DNA of 64,000 nucleotides from an uncultured Collinsella sp. (GTDB lineage: Bacteria; Actinomycetota; Coriobacteriia; Coriobacteriales; Coriobacteriaceae): NCBI GenBank assembly GCA_900549715.1, contig URPK01000008.1, positions 28,070 to 92,069 of the forward strand, given 5' to 3'. This document shows positions 1 through 10,886 of this stretch, in pieces (the stretch's first letter is position 1; every line of letters begins with the position of its first letter). The translations under genes and the position numbers were made by a program. The notes under the pieces are model-generated. The model saw nothing but the letters and a program-made list of their open reading frames with translations. It did no database searches and was not told the origin of the DNA.

Positions 1-609
1 GTTGACGTCGTCGACGTGGTCTTCGACGGCCAGTACGTGCGCCTGTCCGACGAGCGTGCTGCGCGCGAGCAGAACTGCTACCTCACGCTGCGCGACTTTG
101 CCAACCTGTGTGTCAAGAACATCGACGGCGGCGACGCGCTGACCTCGCACGCCTCTGCCTGCCTGCCCGTTTCGCCTCCGCCGTTTATGGCCGGCATTGC
201 CGAGGTCGAGGTCGACAAGGCCACCGGCAAGGTGACCGTGGTGCACTACGCGGCGGCTGTGGACTGCGGCACCGTGATCAACGAGGCACTCGCGCGCGTC
301 CAGGCCGAGGGCGGCATTGCCCAGGGTATCGGCCACGCGCTCTACGAGATCGTCGAGCACGATGACCGCGGCCGTCTGCGCACCGGTAACTTTATGAGCT
401 ACAAGTTGCCCACGCGCCTGGATATCGGCAGCATTCGCGTGGCCTTTGAGCCGAGCTACGAGCCGACGGGTCCGTTTGGCGCCAAGTCGATCGGCGAGGT
501 CGTCATCAACACGCCGCTCGCCGCTGTGGCATCGGCCGTGGCACACGCCACCGGCCATCAGGTCCGCTCGCTGCCGATCACACCCGAGAAGGCCCTGCTG
601 GGGGAGTAG
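1..609 (+). CDS. Xanthine dehydrogenase/aldehyde oxidase-type molybdenum-binding subunit, C-terminal part (5' end outside window)
   Basis: The reading frame is open from base 1, so the gene starts upstream of the window; 202 codons are visible. The segment GGIAQGIGHALYE and the later PFGAKSIGE match the C-terminal molybdopterin-binding domain of the xanthine dehydrogenase/aldehyde oxidase family, where the Glu of the GxKxxGE motif is the catalytic base. Members hydroxylate purines or related N-heterocycles in the cytoplasm using Mo-cytosine dinucleotide or Mo-pterin with partner FAD and 2Fe-2S subunits. The partners would lie upstream and are not seen, so the substrate cannot be told. Confidence 0.85.
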   Translation, partial: VDVVDVVFDGQYVRLSDERAAREQNCYLTLRDFANLCVKNIDGGDALTSHASACLPVSPPPFMAGIAEVEVDKATGKVTVVHYAAAVDCGTVINEALARVQAEGGIAQGIGHALYEIVEHDDRGRLRTGNFMSYKLPTRLDIGSIRVAFEPSYEPTGPFGAKSIGEVVINTPLAAVASAVAHATGHQVRSLPITPEKALLGE

Positions 610-749
610 CGGGTCAACGAACAAGTCGTAGTTGGCGGGACGGGACAACTCGCCCCGCCTTTTGCGCTCGTGGTGAGGTCGTGAGCCTGTAAAACGTGTG
701 CGTGCGCTTGTCGTTCGTATCTGCTATCATTCCTAGTCTGTGCGCTCAT

Positions 750-833
750 GCGGGCGTGGCGGAATTGGTAGACGCGCCAGATTTAGGTTCTGGTGGGATT
801 CCCGTGAAGGTTCGAGTCCTTTCGCCCGCACCA
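750..833 (+). tRNA. tRNA-Leu (anticodon UAG)
   Basis: Acceptor arm GCGGGCG at 750-756 pairs with CGCCCGC at 823-829, followed by discriminator A and an encoded CCA (831-833). Anticodon stem CCAGA (777-781) pairs with TCTGG (789-793), enclosing a loop whose middle triplet is TAG (784-786). A long variable arm (TGGGATTCCCG) and a T arm with TTCGAGT are as expected for a class II leucine tRNA. It lies 92 bases upstream of the trigger factor start. Confidence 0.97.
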
Positions 834-924
834 TCGCACCTGCGTCGGCTTCGGCCGTCGCGACTCTTTGTTGCATAAAGGTACCAGCACCTCAGATAAG
901 CTGGGCAGTATGAGGAGGAACGTG

Positions 925-2223
925 TTGAACATCACCGCTTCTGACGTCAAGGACGCCAAGCTCACCGCTACGGTCACCATCCCGGCCGCCGACGTCGACG
1001 CCGCGATCAAGAAGGCCTACAAGGACACCGCCAAGAAGTACCGCTTCCCGGGCTTCCGTGCCGGTAAGGCTCCCCGTCCGGTCATCGACTCCGCTCTTGG
1101 CGCCGAGGCTACCATCGCTCAGGCCACCAACGACCTGATCGCCGCCAACGAGCCCGCTGTCCTCAACGAGCTGGACATCGTCCCCACCAAGAACGGTGAC
1201 TACAAGGAGCTCGACCTCGCCAAGGATCACGAGGACTACACCTACACCGTTGAGTTCTCTCTGCGTCCTGCTGCTGAGCTCTCCTCCTTCGACGCTGTCG
1301 AGATCGAGATGCCCCCTGCGGAGGTCACCGAGTCCGAGATCAACAACCAGGTCGAGATGCTCCTCAACTACCGTGCCACCTTCGAGGACGTCGAGGGTCG
1401 CGCCGTCGAGGCTGACGACTATGTGACCGTCGACCTCAAGGCAGTCGAGAACGCCGACAACTTTGCCGCCGAGGGTCGCATGCTCATCGCCGGTAGCGAC
1501 AGCAACCCCAAGGAGTTCAACGAGGCCCTGATCGGCGCTAACGTTGACGACGTCAAGACCGTCACCTGGACCGACGAGGTCGAGGAGGGCGAGGAGGCCG
1601 AGACCCACACCGTCGAGGTCACCGTCAAGGGCATCAAGGTCCGCAACACCCCCGAGCTCACCGACGAGCTTGTCAAGTCCGACTTCGGCTTCGACAGCAT
1701 CGACGCCATGCGCAACGCCATCAAGATCGAGATCGAGCAGGACAAGGCTTCCCGCCTGCCGGCCGAGAAGGAGAACCGTTGCGTCTCCGCTCTCGCCGAG
1801 CGTCTGCAGCTCGACGAGATGGACGCCGACTACGAGCAGTCCGTCTTTGAGGAGCTTGGCCAGAACTTCCTGTCCAACCTCGCTGCCCGCGGCATGACGC
1901 TGGACACCTGGCTGCCCGCTTCCGGCCTGACCATGGAGCAGTTCATCGGCGACCTGCATAAGCAGGCCAACGACGTTGCCCGTGAGTCCCTGGCTCTGGA
2001 CGCCCTCGCCCGTGAGCTCAAGATTGAGGTCACCGAGGACGACATCAACGCCGAGTTCGAGAAGGCCGGCGTCAAGGACGTCGAGGCTTCCAAGGCCGAG
2101 TTCATCGCCGATGGCCGTATGCCTGCCGTCCGCGAGTCCATCCGTCGCTCCAAGGCCGTCGATCACCTGGTCGAGAACGCCAAGGTGACCGAGGTCGACG
2201 AGACCGCCAAGGACGCCGAGTAA
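925..2223 (+). CDS. tig: Trigger factor (ribosome-associated chaperone / PPIase)
   Basis: A 432-residue protein that binds the ribosome exit tunnel and shields nascent chains. The ribosome-binding signature GFRAGKAP is at residues 43-50. A PPIase (FKBP-like) domain follows at about 165-250, then the helical C-terminal chaperone arms. AGGAGG at 913-918 is six bases before the TTG at 925, which I take as the start; GTG at 922 is the alternative, and the ATG at 910 overlaps the ribosome binding site. The family is usually about 430 residues. It lies directly upstream of clpP-clpX, the common bacterial order. Confidence 0.95.
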   Translation: MNITASDVKDAKLTATVTIPAADVDAAIKKAYKDTAKKYRFPGFRAGKAPRPVIDSALGAEATIAQATNDLIAANEPAVLNELDIVPTKNGDYKELDLAKDHEDYTYTVEFSLRPAAELSSFDAVEIEMPPAEVTESEINNQVEMLLNYRATFEDVEGRAVEADDYVTVDLKAVENADNFAAEGRMLIAGSDSNPKEFNEALIGANVDDVKTVTWTDEVEEGEEAETHTVEVTVKGIKVRNTPELTDELVKSDFGFDSIDAMRNAIKIEIEQDKASRLPAEKENRCVSALAERLQLDEMDADYEQSVFEELGQNFLSNLAARGMTLDTWLPASGLTMEQFIGDLHKQANDVARESLALDALARELKIEVTEDDINAEFEKAGVKDVEASKAEFIADGRMPAVRESIRRSKAVDHLVENAKVTEVDETAKDAE

Positions 2224-2299
2224 TTCTCGCCACCTTGTCCACGAGCGCATGCATGCGCCCGTGATGGGGTAAAGTTATAAGCCGGTTATCCGGTTGCTT

Positions 2300-2340
2300 C
2301 GTACGGTGCCAGCCAATGCATAGCATGCGGGCACCGTACG
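2300..2340. terminator. Perfect 11-bp inverted repeat between tig and clpP
   Basis: CGTACGGTGCC at 2300-2310 is an exact inverted copy of 2330-2340, with a 19-base loop, followed by TTTAT. It may end tig transcription, or act as a regulatory palindrome before clpP; the T tract is weak, so the role is uncertain. Confidence 0.5.
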
Positions 2341-2386
2341 TTTATCTAGAACCAATTTGGTCCGCAAGAGAGAAATGGAGATGCGT

Positions 2387-3007
2387 ATGATCGCCAAGTT
2401 CGATTCCGCCCTCGTGCCATACGTTATCGAGCAGACGCCGCGCGGCGAGCGCAGCTACGATATCTATTCGCGCCTGCTCAACGACCGCATCATCTTCTTG
2501 GGCGAGGAGATCAACTCCGTCAGCGCCAACCTGGTCGTTGCCCAGCTGCTGCATCTTGAGAGCCAGGATGCCGAGAAGGATATCTCGCTCTACATCAATT
2601 CACCCGGTGGTGAGGTCTACTCCGGCCTGGCGATTCTGGACACCATGAACTTTATCAAGCCGCAGGTCTCCACCATTTGCGTGGGCATGGCCGCGTCCAT
2701 GGCCGCCGTGCTGCTTTCGGCCGGCGCCAAGGGCAAGCGCTTCTGCCTGCCGCACTCCAAGGTCATGATTCACCAGCCCAGCGGCGGTGCCCAGGGTCAG
2801 CAGACCGAGATCGAGATCGTGGCCGAGGAGATTAAGAAGACCCGTCGCGAGCTCAACCAGATCCTGTCCGATGCTTCGGGCCAGCCCATCGAGAAGGTCC
2901 AAGCCGATACCGAGCGCGACAACTACCTGACCGCTGCCGAGGCCCTCGACTACGGCCTGATCGACCGTATCGTCACCTCGCGCGACTTGGCCGCGAAGGA
3001 AGCCTAG
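2387..3007 (+). CDS. clpP: ATP-dependent Clp protease proteolytic subunit ClpP
   Basis: A serine protease that forms the double-heptamer barrel fed by ClpX. The catalytic Ser is in GMAASMAAV, the His in PHSKVMIHQP and the Asp is the last residue of DTERD, all conserved. With ATG 2387 as start (GGAG at 2377-2380, six-base spacer) the protein is 206 residues, the usual length; in-frame ATGs at 2375 and 2381 are alternatives. It is followed one base later by clpX, so the two are co-transcribed and probably co-translated. No propeptide is evident. Confidence 0.95.
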   Translation: MIAKFDSALVPYVIEQTPRGERSYDIYSRLLNDRIIFLGEEINSVSANLVVAQLLHLESQDAEKDISLYINSPGGEVYSGLAILDTMNFIKPQVSTICVGMAASMAAVLLSAGAKGKRFCLPHSKVMIHQPSGGAQGQQTEIEIVAEEIKKTRRELNQILSDASGQPIEKVQADTERDNYLTAAEALDYGLIDRIVTSRDLAAKEA

Positions 3008-3008
3008 G

Positions 3009-4418
3009 ATGGCCGGTAACATGCAGGACAACTTTGACGAGAACGGCAACCCCATCCGCTGCTCCTTCTGCGGAAAAGAGCAGGGCCAGGTGCGCCGCCT
3101 TGTAAAGGGCCCGACCAACATCTTTATCTGCGACGAGTGCGTCGCCGCCTGCTCCGAGATCTTGGAGGAGTCGCTGGCATCGGACTTTATGGACGCTGCC
3201 CGTAACGGCAAGCTGCCGGGCTTTCTTAACGACCACGGTCAGGCTGCGACTCAGCCTGCCATGGATCCCGAGGCCGAGGGCTTTGAGCTCGAGGACGACG
3301 CCCGCCAGGTTATTACGCACGTGCCGACGCCGCACGAGATTTATGCCGAGCTTTCGGCCTATGTCATGGGCCAGGAGGACGCCAAGCGCGCCATGTCGGT
3401 GGCCGTCTATAACCACTACCGCCGCGTGATCGAGGGTGGCGCTGCGCTTTCGGCCTTTGATGACGGCTTTGATTCGCAGTTTGACGACGATATGGACGAG
3501 GTGGAGCTCGCCAAGTCCAACATTTTGCTACTCGGTCCCACCGGTACCGGTAAGACCCTGCTCGCCCAGACGCTCGCGCGCATCCTCGAGGTGCCGTTTG
3601 CCATCGCCGACGCCACCGCGCTCACCGAGGCCGGTTACGTAGGTGAGGACGTGGAGAACATCCTGCTCAAGCTCATTAACGCCGCCGATGGCGATATCGA
3701 GCGCGCGCAGGTTGGCATAATCTATGTGGACGAGATCGACAAGATCGCTCGCAAGGCCGAGAACCTCTCCATCACCCGCGATGTCTCGGGCGAGGGCGTT
3801 CAGCAGGCGCTGCTTAAGATCCTTGAGGGTACGGTGGCAAGCGTTCCGCCCACCGGCGGCCGCAAGCATCCCCAGCAGGAGCTGCTGCAGATCGACACGA
3901 CCAACATCCTGTTTATCTGCGGCGGTGCCTTTGTGGGCCTGGACAAGATCATCGCCGATCGCGTGGGCAACAAGGGCGTGGGCTTTAACTCCGAGATTGC
4001 CGGCCCCACCTCGGTCGACGAGAACGACCTGCTGCGTCAGGTCCTCCCGCAGGATCTTAACGCTTTTGGCATGATCCCCGAGTTCGTGGGACGTACGCCC
4101 GTCGTCACTCAGACGCAGGCGCTCGACGAGGACGACCTGGTGTCGATCCTAACCGAGCCCAAGAACGCCGTGGTACGACAGTACCGCAAGATGTTCCAGC
4201 TCGAGGACGTTGAGCTGGAGTTTGAGGACGCCGCCCTGCACGAGATCGCCCGCATGGCGCTCGCCCGCAAGACCGGCGCCCGCGGCCTGCGTTCCATCTG
4301 CGAGGACGTGCTGCAGCAGACGATGTTCGACCTCCCCAGCGAGGAGGGCGTCGCCAAGGTTGTCGTAACCGAAGCCTCCGTAAAGGGTGAAGAACAGCCC
4401 CAACGCATCTACGGCTAA
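3009..4418 (+). CDS. clpX: ATP-dependent Clp protease ATP-binding subunit ClpX
   Basis: An AAA+ unfoldase that recognises tagged substrates and threads them into ClpP. The N-terminal C4 zinc-binding domain has Cys18, Cys21, Cys41 and Cys44. Walker A GPTGTGKT begins near residue 176 and Walker B IIYVDEID near 237. The C-terminal small domain ends in GARGLRSICEDVL. At 469 residues it exceeds the typical ~425; the extra length is mainly an acidic insert (FDDGFDSQFDDDMDEVE) just before the Walker A strand. It starts one base after the clpP stop codon. Confidence 0.96.
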   Translation: MAGNMQDNFDENGNPIRCSFCGKEQGQVRRLVKGPTNIFICDECVAACSEILEESLASDFMDAARNGKLPGFLNDHGQAATQPAMDPEAEGFELEDDARQVITHVPTPHEIYAELSAYVMGQEDAKRAMSVAVYNHYRRVIEGGAALSAFDDGFDSQFDDDMDEVELAKSNILLLGPTGTGKTLLAQTLARILEVPFAIADATALTEAGYVGEDVENILLKLINAADGDIERAQVGIIYVDEIDKIARKAENLSITRDVSGEGVQQALLKILEGTVASVPPTGGRKHPQQELLQIDTTNILFICGGAFVGLDKIIADRVGNKGVGFNSEIAGPTSVDENDLLRQVLPQDLNAFGMIPEFVGRTPVVTQTQALDEDDLVSILTEPKNAVVRQYRKMFQLEDVELEFEDAALHEIARMALARKTGARGLRSICEDVLQQTMFDLPSEEGVAKVVVTEASVKGEEQPQRIYG

Positions 4419-4440
4419 ACCAGCCAAAAACGTGCTTGCA

Positions 4441-4478
4441 AATAGCCTCCGACCACCTGCGGTCGGAGGCTATTTTAT
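4441..4478 (+). terminator. Rho-independent terminator after clpX
   Basis: A perfect 14-bp stem: AATAGCCTCCGACC (4441-4454) with its inverted copy at 4461-4474, a six-base loop, then TTTATAT. It ends the clpP-clpX transcript. Confidence 0.9.
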
Positions 4479-4569
4479 ATATACGCAAAACACCCAACTA
4501 CCTGTGTTATTCTGTGTGTTTGTTTAAGCCTCAGCGAAGTCATATCAGACTGAAGTAATCGATACCTAA

Positions 4570-4609
4570 GGGGAGGAATGCAGACCCTAGCGGGCCTACA
4601 TTCCTCCCC
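4570..4609 (+). promoter_or_regulatory. Hairpin in the valS leader
   Basis: GGGGAGGAATG at 4570-4580 pairs exactly with 4599-4609. It is not followed by a T run, and the T-box consensus AGGGTGG is absent, so it is a leader structure of unknown role about 20 bases before the valS start. Confidence 0.45.
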
Positions 4610-4629
4610 GACGGGCAAGGGAGAGATAT

Positions 4630-7326
<2,697 letters not shown>

Positions 7327-7351
7327 GCGGTACTGGGGGACGCGGTTTAGG

Positions 7352-7515
7352 GCTTTGCTCGCTACTGCGGACACCTATTCCGCCGTTCTAACGAACGGCG
7401 GCTGACTCGACGCTGCAAACGCCTCTGATGGCCAATCTGCCGTTCAACTTCGGGCGCATGGGCATAAGCCCTATGCGCCCTTGTTTCACGGCACCTTGGC
7501 TCATCAGAGGCGTTT
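7352..7515 (+). repeat. Folded intergenic element before folC
   Basis: Three nested or adjacent stems fill the 231-base gap between valS and folC. They are CCGCCGTT/AACGGCGG (7380-7387/7394-7401), a 14-bp closing stem AAACGCCTCTGATG (7417-7430) with its inverse at 7502-7515, and an inner GGGCGCAT hairpin (7452-7463/7468-7480). The 22 bases at 7352-7373 match, in inverted orientation and at 20 of 22 positions, 49483-49504 in the leuS leader, so this is part of a dispersed repeat family. Confidence 0.6.
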
Positions 7516-7557
7516 TCGCTGACTATCCTCAACCTATACTGTTTTATTTTTCTATGA

Positions 7558-8916
7558 ATGGCGGTTCTAAAAATGCCTAAGCGTTCCGGCTTGTATACCG
7601 TTCCTTTTGAGTTTGATTTGCTTTCGTTTGGTGAGGCTGTTGGGCTGGCTGCTGATACGGGGCGGATTTCTGGGGATGCTGGTCCTCTGCTTGAGACGGT
7701 TGTCGATATGCTCGATGAGCTGGGACGTCCGGACGAGTATTTTGATTGCATTCAGGTTGCCGGCACCAATGGCAAGACTTCGACCACGCGTTTTTCGGCT
7801 GCCATCCTTCGTGGCGAGGGGTTAAAGACCGCGCTGTATACGTCGCCGCAGCTTGTGCGCTATCCCGAGCGCATGGAGGTTGACGGGCGCGTTGTGAGCG
7901 ATGAGGCCTTTGCCCGTGGCGTTTCTGCTGCTGTTGAGGCGGGACATCGCGTGAATGCCCGTCGTGTGGCGGCGGGGGAGCGTGCCTATTCCATCACACC
8001 GTTTGACCTGCTGACGGCTGCCGCACTTGTAGTGTTTGCCGAGGCCGCGGTGGATGTTGCCGTGCTTGAGGTTGGCATGGGCGGGCGTTGGGACGCCACG
8101 AGTGCGACCGATCCCGTTGCCGTTGCCATTACGGGCATTGGGCTCGATCACACGCGTATTTTAGGCGACACGCTCGAGGCCATTGCGGGGGAGAAGGCTG
8201 CGGTCATTAAGCTCGGGCGCCTGGTTGTACTGGGCGAGGGCACGCACGAGGCGAGCGTTCAGCGCGTGATGGATGCGCGTTGTCGCGAGTGCGGCGTCGT
8301 TCCGCTCGTGGTGAGCCACGCCACGACTAAGGTGCCGGCGCATGTGGGCGACACGGTTGAGTTTAGCTGCACCACGCCGCGCGCGATCTATACGTCGGGC
8401 ATGGTGAAGCCGGCATATCAGCCGCAGAATGCCGCGTGCGCGATTATGCTGTGTGAGGGCTATCTGGGCCGCGAGCTCGACCATGACAAGCTCGATGCGT
8501 CGCTTATGGGCTGTCCCACGCCGGGTCGATTTGATGTGCTGGGGACCGATCCTCTCAAGCTGATCGACGCCTGCCATAACCCTCAGAGCTGCGAGAACTT
8601 TGTGAGCGCGCTGGACGAGATCGATCCGTGCGTGGAGAATCGCCCCACGCTGCTGTGTGCCGCGCTGGCCGATAAGGACGTGGCGGGTATCGTTGACGTT
8701 CTGGTTCCGGCGTTCCCCCGCGTGGTCGTAACCCAGACCGATTCCGATCGCGCCTTGCCCGCACAGGAGCTTGCCTCCCTGGTGGACGCCGACAAGCTCG
8801 CGGTCGTGTACCCCAGCGTATCCGAGGCCCTCGCGGCTTTCGATGCCGCGGGCGAGCCTTTCGTAGCAGCCGGTACCATCACCCTAGCCGGCGAAGTAGC
8901 GGGGCTGCTCCGTTAA
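7558..8916 (+). CDS. folC: Bifunctional folylpolyglutamate synthase/dihydrofolate synthase (Mur ligase family)
   Basis: Adds glutamate to dihydropteroate or folates using ATP. The P-loop AGTNGKTS is at residues 68-75. The central motif VLEVGMGGRWDATS and the following GLDHTRILGDT..EKAAVIK segment are hallmarks of FolC rather than of cell-wall Mur ligases. Length 452 residues is typical. The start is uncertain: ATG 7558 and ATG 7573 are both in frame and neither has a strong ribosome binding site. It is preceded by a structured 231-base gap and followed by a long inverted repeat. Confidence 0.9.
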   Translation: MAVLKMPKRSGLYTVPFEFDLLSFGEAVGLAADTGRISGDAGPLLETVVDMLDELGRPDEYFDCIQVAGTNGKTSTTRFSAAILRGEGLKTALYTSPQLVRYPERMEVDGRVVSDEAFARGVSAAVEAGHRVNARRVAAGERAYSITPFDLLTAAALVVFAEAAVDVAVLEVGMGGRWDATSATDPVAVAITGIGLDHTRILGDTLEAIAGEKAAVIKLGRLVVLGEGTHEASVQRVMDARCRECGVVPLVVSHATTKVPAHVGDTVEFSCTTPRAIYTSGMVKPAYQPQNAACAIMLCEGYLGRELDHDKLDASLMGCPTPGRFDVLGTDPLKLIDACHNPQSCENFVSALDEIDPCVENRPTLLCAALADKDVAGIVDVLVPAFPRVVVTQTDSDRALPAQELASLVDADKLAVVYPSVSEALAAFDAAGEPFVAAGTITLAGEVAGLLR

Positions 8917-8930
8917 CCCATCCCCTCATC

Positions 8931-8997
8931 AGTTGCGGTGAAATACGGACTGTTTTACAAGCCAGAAGCCTCAAACGGTCCGTATATCACCGCAACT
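8931..8997. terminator. Long imperfect hairpin after folC
   Basis: Two 25-base arms (8931-8955 and 8973-8997) are inverted copies with two mismatches around a 17-base loop. The arm begins AGTTGCGGTG. Probably the folC transcript end, although the following sequence is CAAAA rather than a T run. Confidence 0.55.
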
Positions 8998-9000
8998 CAA

Positions 9001-9035
9001 AAGCAGTCAATTTGGGACGGGGCTTTTTTGGCTGC
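9001..9035 (+). repeat. Left copy of a 35-bp inverted repeat flanking the peptidase gene
   Basis: The 35 bases are an inverted copy, 32 of 35 identical, of 10451-10485. The core TTTGGGACGGGGCT is identical in both copies. Confidence 0.65.
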
Positions 9036-9058
9036 CCTGCGCCTCGAGTTGACTTGCT

Positions 9059-9220
9059 CGCCACGAAATGGGCCTATTTACTACGTTTGACCGGTAACCC
9101 TCGACCATACCGAGAATTGCGAAATCAAAACCGCAGGTAAAGGGCTTGCCAGTTTTGCGAAAACACGGGTATGGTCGACCCACGCGGGCTAAACGTAGTA
9201 GATAGGCCGTTTTTGTGGCG
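9059..9220. repeat. Palindromic extragenic element, copy 1 (about 160 bp)
   Basis: The outer arms (CGCCACGAAATGGGCC.. and ..GGCCGTTTTTGTGGCG) and inner arms (ACTACGTTT / AAACGTAGT and CGACCATACC / GGTATGGTCG) make the element fold back on itself. A second copy with the same landmarks lies at 47021-47180. No coding capacity and no transposase are seen, so it resembles a MITE or a REP-type element. Confidence 0.75.
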
Positions 9221-9231
9221 GCATTCATGTG

Positions 9232-9262
9232 ATGCGGCAAAGGGACAGCCCCTTTGCCGCAT
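9232..9262. terminator. Hairpin at the 3' end of the reverse-strand peptidase gene
   Basis: ATGCGGCAAAGGG (9232-9244) has its inverted copy at 9250-9262, immediately downstream of the peptidase stop codon. No T run is present on either strand. Confidence 0.5.
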
Positions 9263-9265
9263 TGC

Positions 9266-10354
9266 CTAGTCTAAGCGGACCGGATCGTGGGGGTAGGCGT
9301 TGAGAATCTCGACGCCGTTCTCGGTCACCAGGGCTAGGTCCTCGATGCGGACGCCGGTGTGACCGGGGAGGTATATACCCGGTTCGATAGAGAACGTCAT
9401 GCCCGGCTCTACGACCTGCTCGTTGGCGAGCGAGACATCGCCCGGCTCGTGGTCTTGCAGACCGATTGAGTGACCCAGGCGGTGCGTAAAGTACTGCCCA
9501 TAGCCCGCATCCTCAATCACGTCGCGTGCGGCGCGGTCCAAGTCGCACATACGAACGCCCGGCGTGATGAGCGCCTCGGCGGCCTCGTTGGCGCGGCGCA
9601 CGATGTCGTAGACGTGTGCGGTCTCCTCGTCCGGCTGGCCCCAAAAGAACGTGCGTGTCATGTCCGAGCAGTAGTTGCGACGGCGTCCGCCAATGTCGAA
9701 CAGCACCACGTCGCCATGCTTGAGCACGGTATCGTCGGGTTCGTGATGCGGGTCGCCGGCGTTGGCGCCAAAGCTCACGATGGGCGGAAAGCTAAAGCCC
9801 TCGCAGCCGTGCTTGCGGTACAGGCCGAGCATCTGGTCGGCGATTTCGCGCTCCGTCACGCCCTCGTGGACGAGTTTGATGGCATCGGCCATCACGGCGT
9901 CGTTGGCGGCCGAGGACACGCGCATAAGCTCCTGCTCGGCGGCATCCTTGTAGGTGCGCGCGGCGGTGACGGCAAAGTCACCCAGGAAAAACTCGCTTGC
10001 GGCGTGGTGCTCTATGAGCGGCATCAAAAAGCCGGAACGCATGACAGTGTCGACGCCAAGCGGCTTGGCTGGGTCGATCTCACTCGCGATGGCGTCGGTC
10101 ACGACGTCGGTGTCGGTGTGGTAGGCCACGCGGGCATTGTCGTACTCGGGCAGCTGATGCAGGGCGTTGACTAAGATCACGGGCTCGTCATCGCGCGCGA
10201 GCAGCACGCCGCAAAAACGCTCGAACATATCGGCATAAAAGCCGGTCAGATAGTAGATCGACCACGGGTCATTCACAAGCAGCTGCGCGCCGGGGTGCTG
10301 AGCCTCGAGCGCATCGAGCACGCGCGCCACACGCTGGTCATCGACATGTGCCAT
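9266..10354 (-). CDS. M24-family Xaa-Pro peptidase (Xaa-Pro dipeptidase/aminopeptidase P-like)
   Basis: A cytosolic metallopeptidase that cleaves an N-terminal residue preceding proline. The N-terminal creatinase-like domain occupies residues 1-140. The pita-bread catalytic domain carries all five metal ligands: Asp220, Asp231, His295, Glu324 and Glu338. Length is 362 residues from ATG 10354, which is preceded by AAAGGA at a six-base spacing; the upstream in-frame ATG at 10402 lacks a site. It stands alone between two copies of a 35-bp inverted repeat. PepQ versus AmpP activity cannot be settled from sequence alone. Confidence 0.9.
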   Translation of the reverse strand: MAHVDDQRVARVLDALEAQHPGAQLLVNDPWSIYYLTGFYADMFERFCGVLLARDDEPVILVNALHQLPEYDNARVAYHTDTDVVTDAIASEIDPAKPLGVDTVMRSGFLMPLIEHHAASEFFLGDFAVTAARTYKDAAEQELMRVSSAANDAVMADAIKLVHEGVTEREIADQMLGLYRKHGCEGFSFPPIVSFGANAGDPHHEPDDTVLKHGDVVLFDIGGRRRNYCSDMTRTFFWGQPDEETAHVYDIVRRANEAAEALITPGVRMCDLDRAARDVIEDAGYGQYFTHRLGHSIGLQDHEPGDVSLANEQVVEPGMTFSIEPGIYLPGHTGVRIEDLALVTENGVEILNAYPHDPVRLD

Positions 10355-10450
10355 ACATCGTCCTTTCGCTAGGTTGCCACCATGGTATCCCATGCCCGGC
10401 ACATAGGGACGTTCCTTTTATGCCGGCACCTTGGGACACTCCTTGCAAAA

Positions 10451-10485
10451 GCAGCCAAAAGAGCCCCGTCCCAAATTAGCTGCTT
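10451..10485 (-). repeat. Right copy of the 35-bp inverted repeat
   Basis: The inverse of 9001-9035 with three mismatches. It overlaps the last bases of the DUF1667 gene (stop at 10484-10486) by two bases. Confidence 0.65.
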
Positions 10486-10882
10486 AGGTTGGATCGATGT
10501 TCATGCTGGCGACAAGGTCAATGTTGGTGCCGAGAAGATCTTCCTGCACGACGTCGCCCATGCGGATGGGGGCGTCGACGACTAGGCCGCGGATGAGGTC
10601 CATCGCCTGGGCATGGAGTTCGAGCGGGATGGCTTCGGCCGTGCGCACGGGCAGCAGCGCCTCGTCGCCGCCGGATACGGCCACGGTGGTGGTAAGCACG
10701 CGCATGGGACAGGTGAGCTCCTGATGCGCGAACGTATCGCCACGTGGGCAGCTGTTGCCGGTTACGGAGTGCACCTCTGCCACGGCGCCGTCTGTGTCGC
10801 GCTCCACCTCTACGGTCAGGAGGCACTCGGATGGGCAGGTGGTGCAGTTGAACTGCAGCGTTTCAATCGCGTTTGTGCTCAT
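10484..10882 (-). CDS. DUF1667 protein, third gene of the glycerol-3-phosphate dehydrogenase operon
   Basis: A small 132-residue protein with Cys13, Cys16, Cys20 and Cys45 (in GNSCPRG), a pattern suited to an iron-sulfur or zinc site and typical of DUF1667. The family is found next to a GlpA-like dehydrogenase and an NAD(P)/FAD oxidoreductase in Thermotoga and Firmicutes, as here. It probably serves as an electron-transfer subunit; that is an inference from context. The start at 10882 lies just after the oxidoreductase stop codon; the longer reading frame overlaps that gene. Confidence 0.85.
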   Translation of the reverse strand: MSTNAIETLQFNCTTCPSECLLTVEVERDTDGAVAEVHSVTGNSCPRGDTFAHQELTCPMRVLTTTVAVSGGDEALLPVRTAEAIPLELHAQAMDLIRGLVVDAPIRMGDVVQEDLLGTNIDLVASMNIDPT

Positions 10883-10886
10883 GACT

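Noticed and set aside
750..833. tRNA-Leu as integration site of the defence island
   Set aside because: The island is 30 kb away and no repeated tRNA 3' end is seen at either edge.
4480..4629. T-box riboswitch before valS (also considered for thrS and leuS)
   Set aside because: No AGGGTGGNACCGCG-type antiterminator bulge is present in any of the three leaders.
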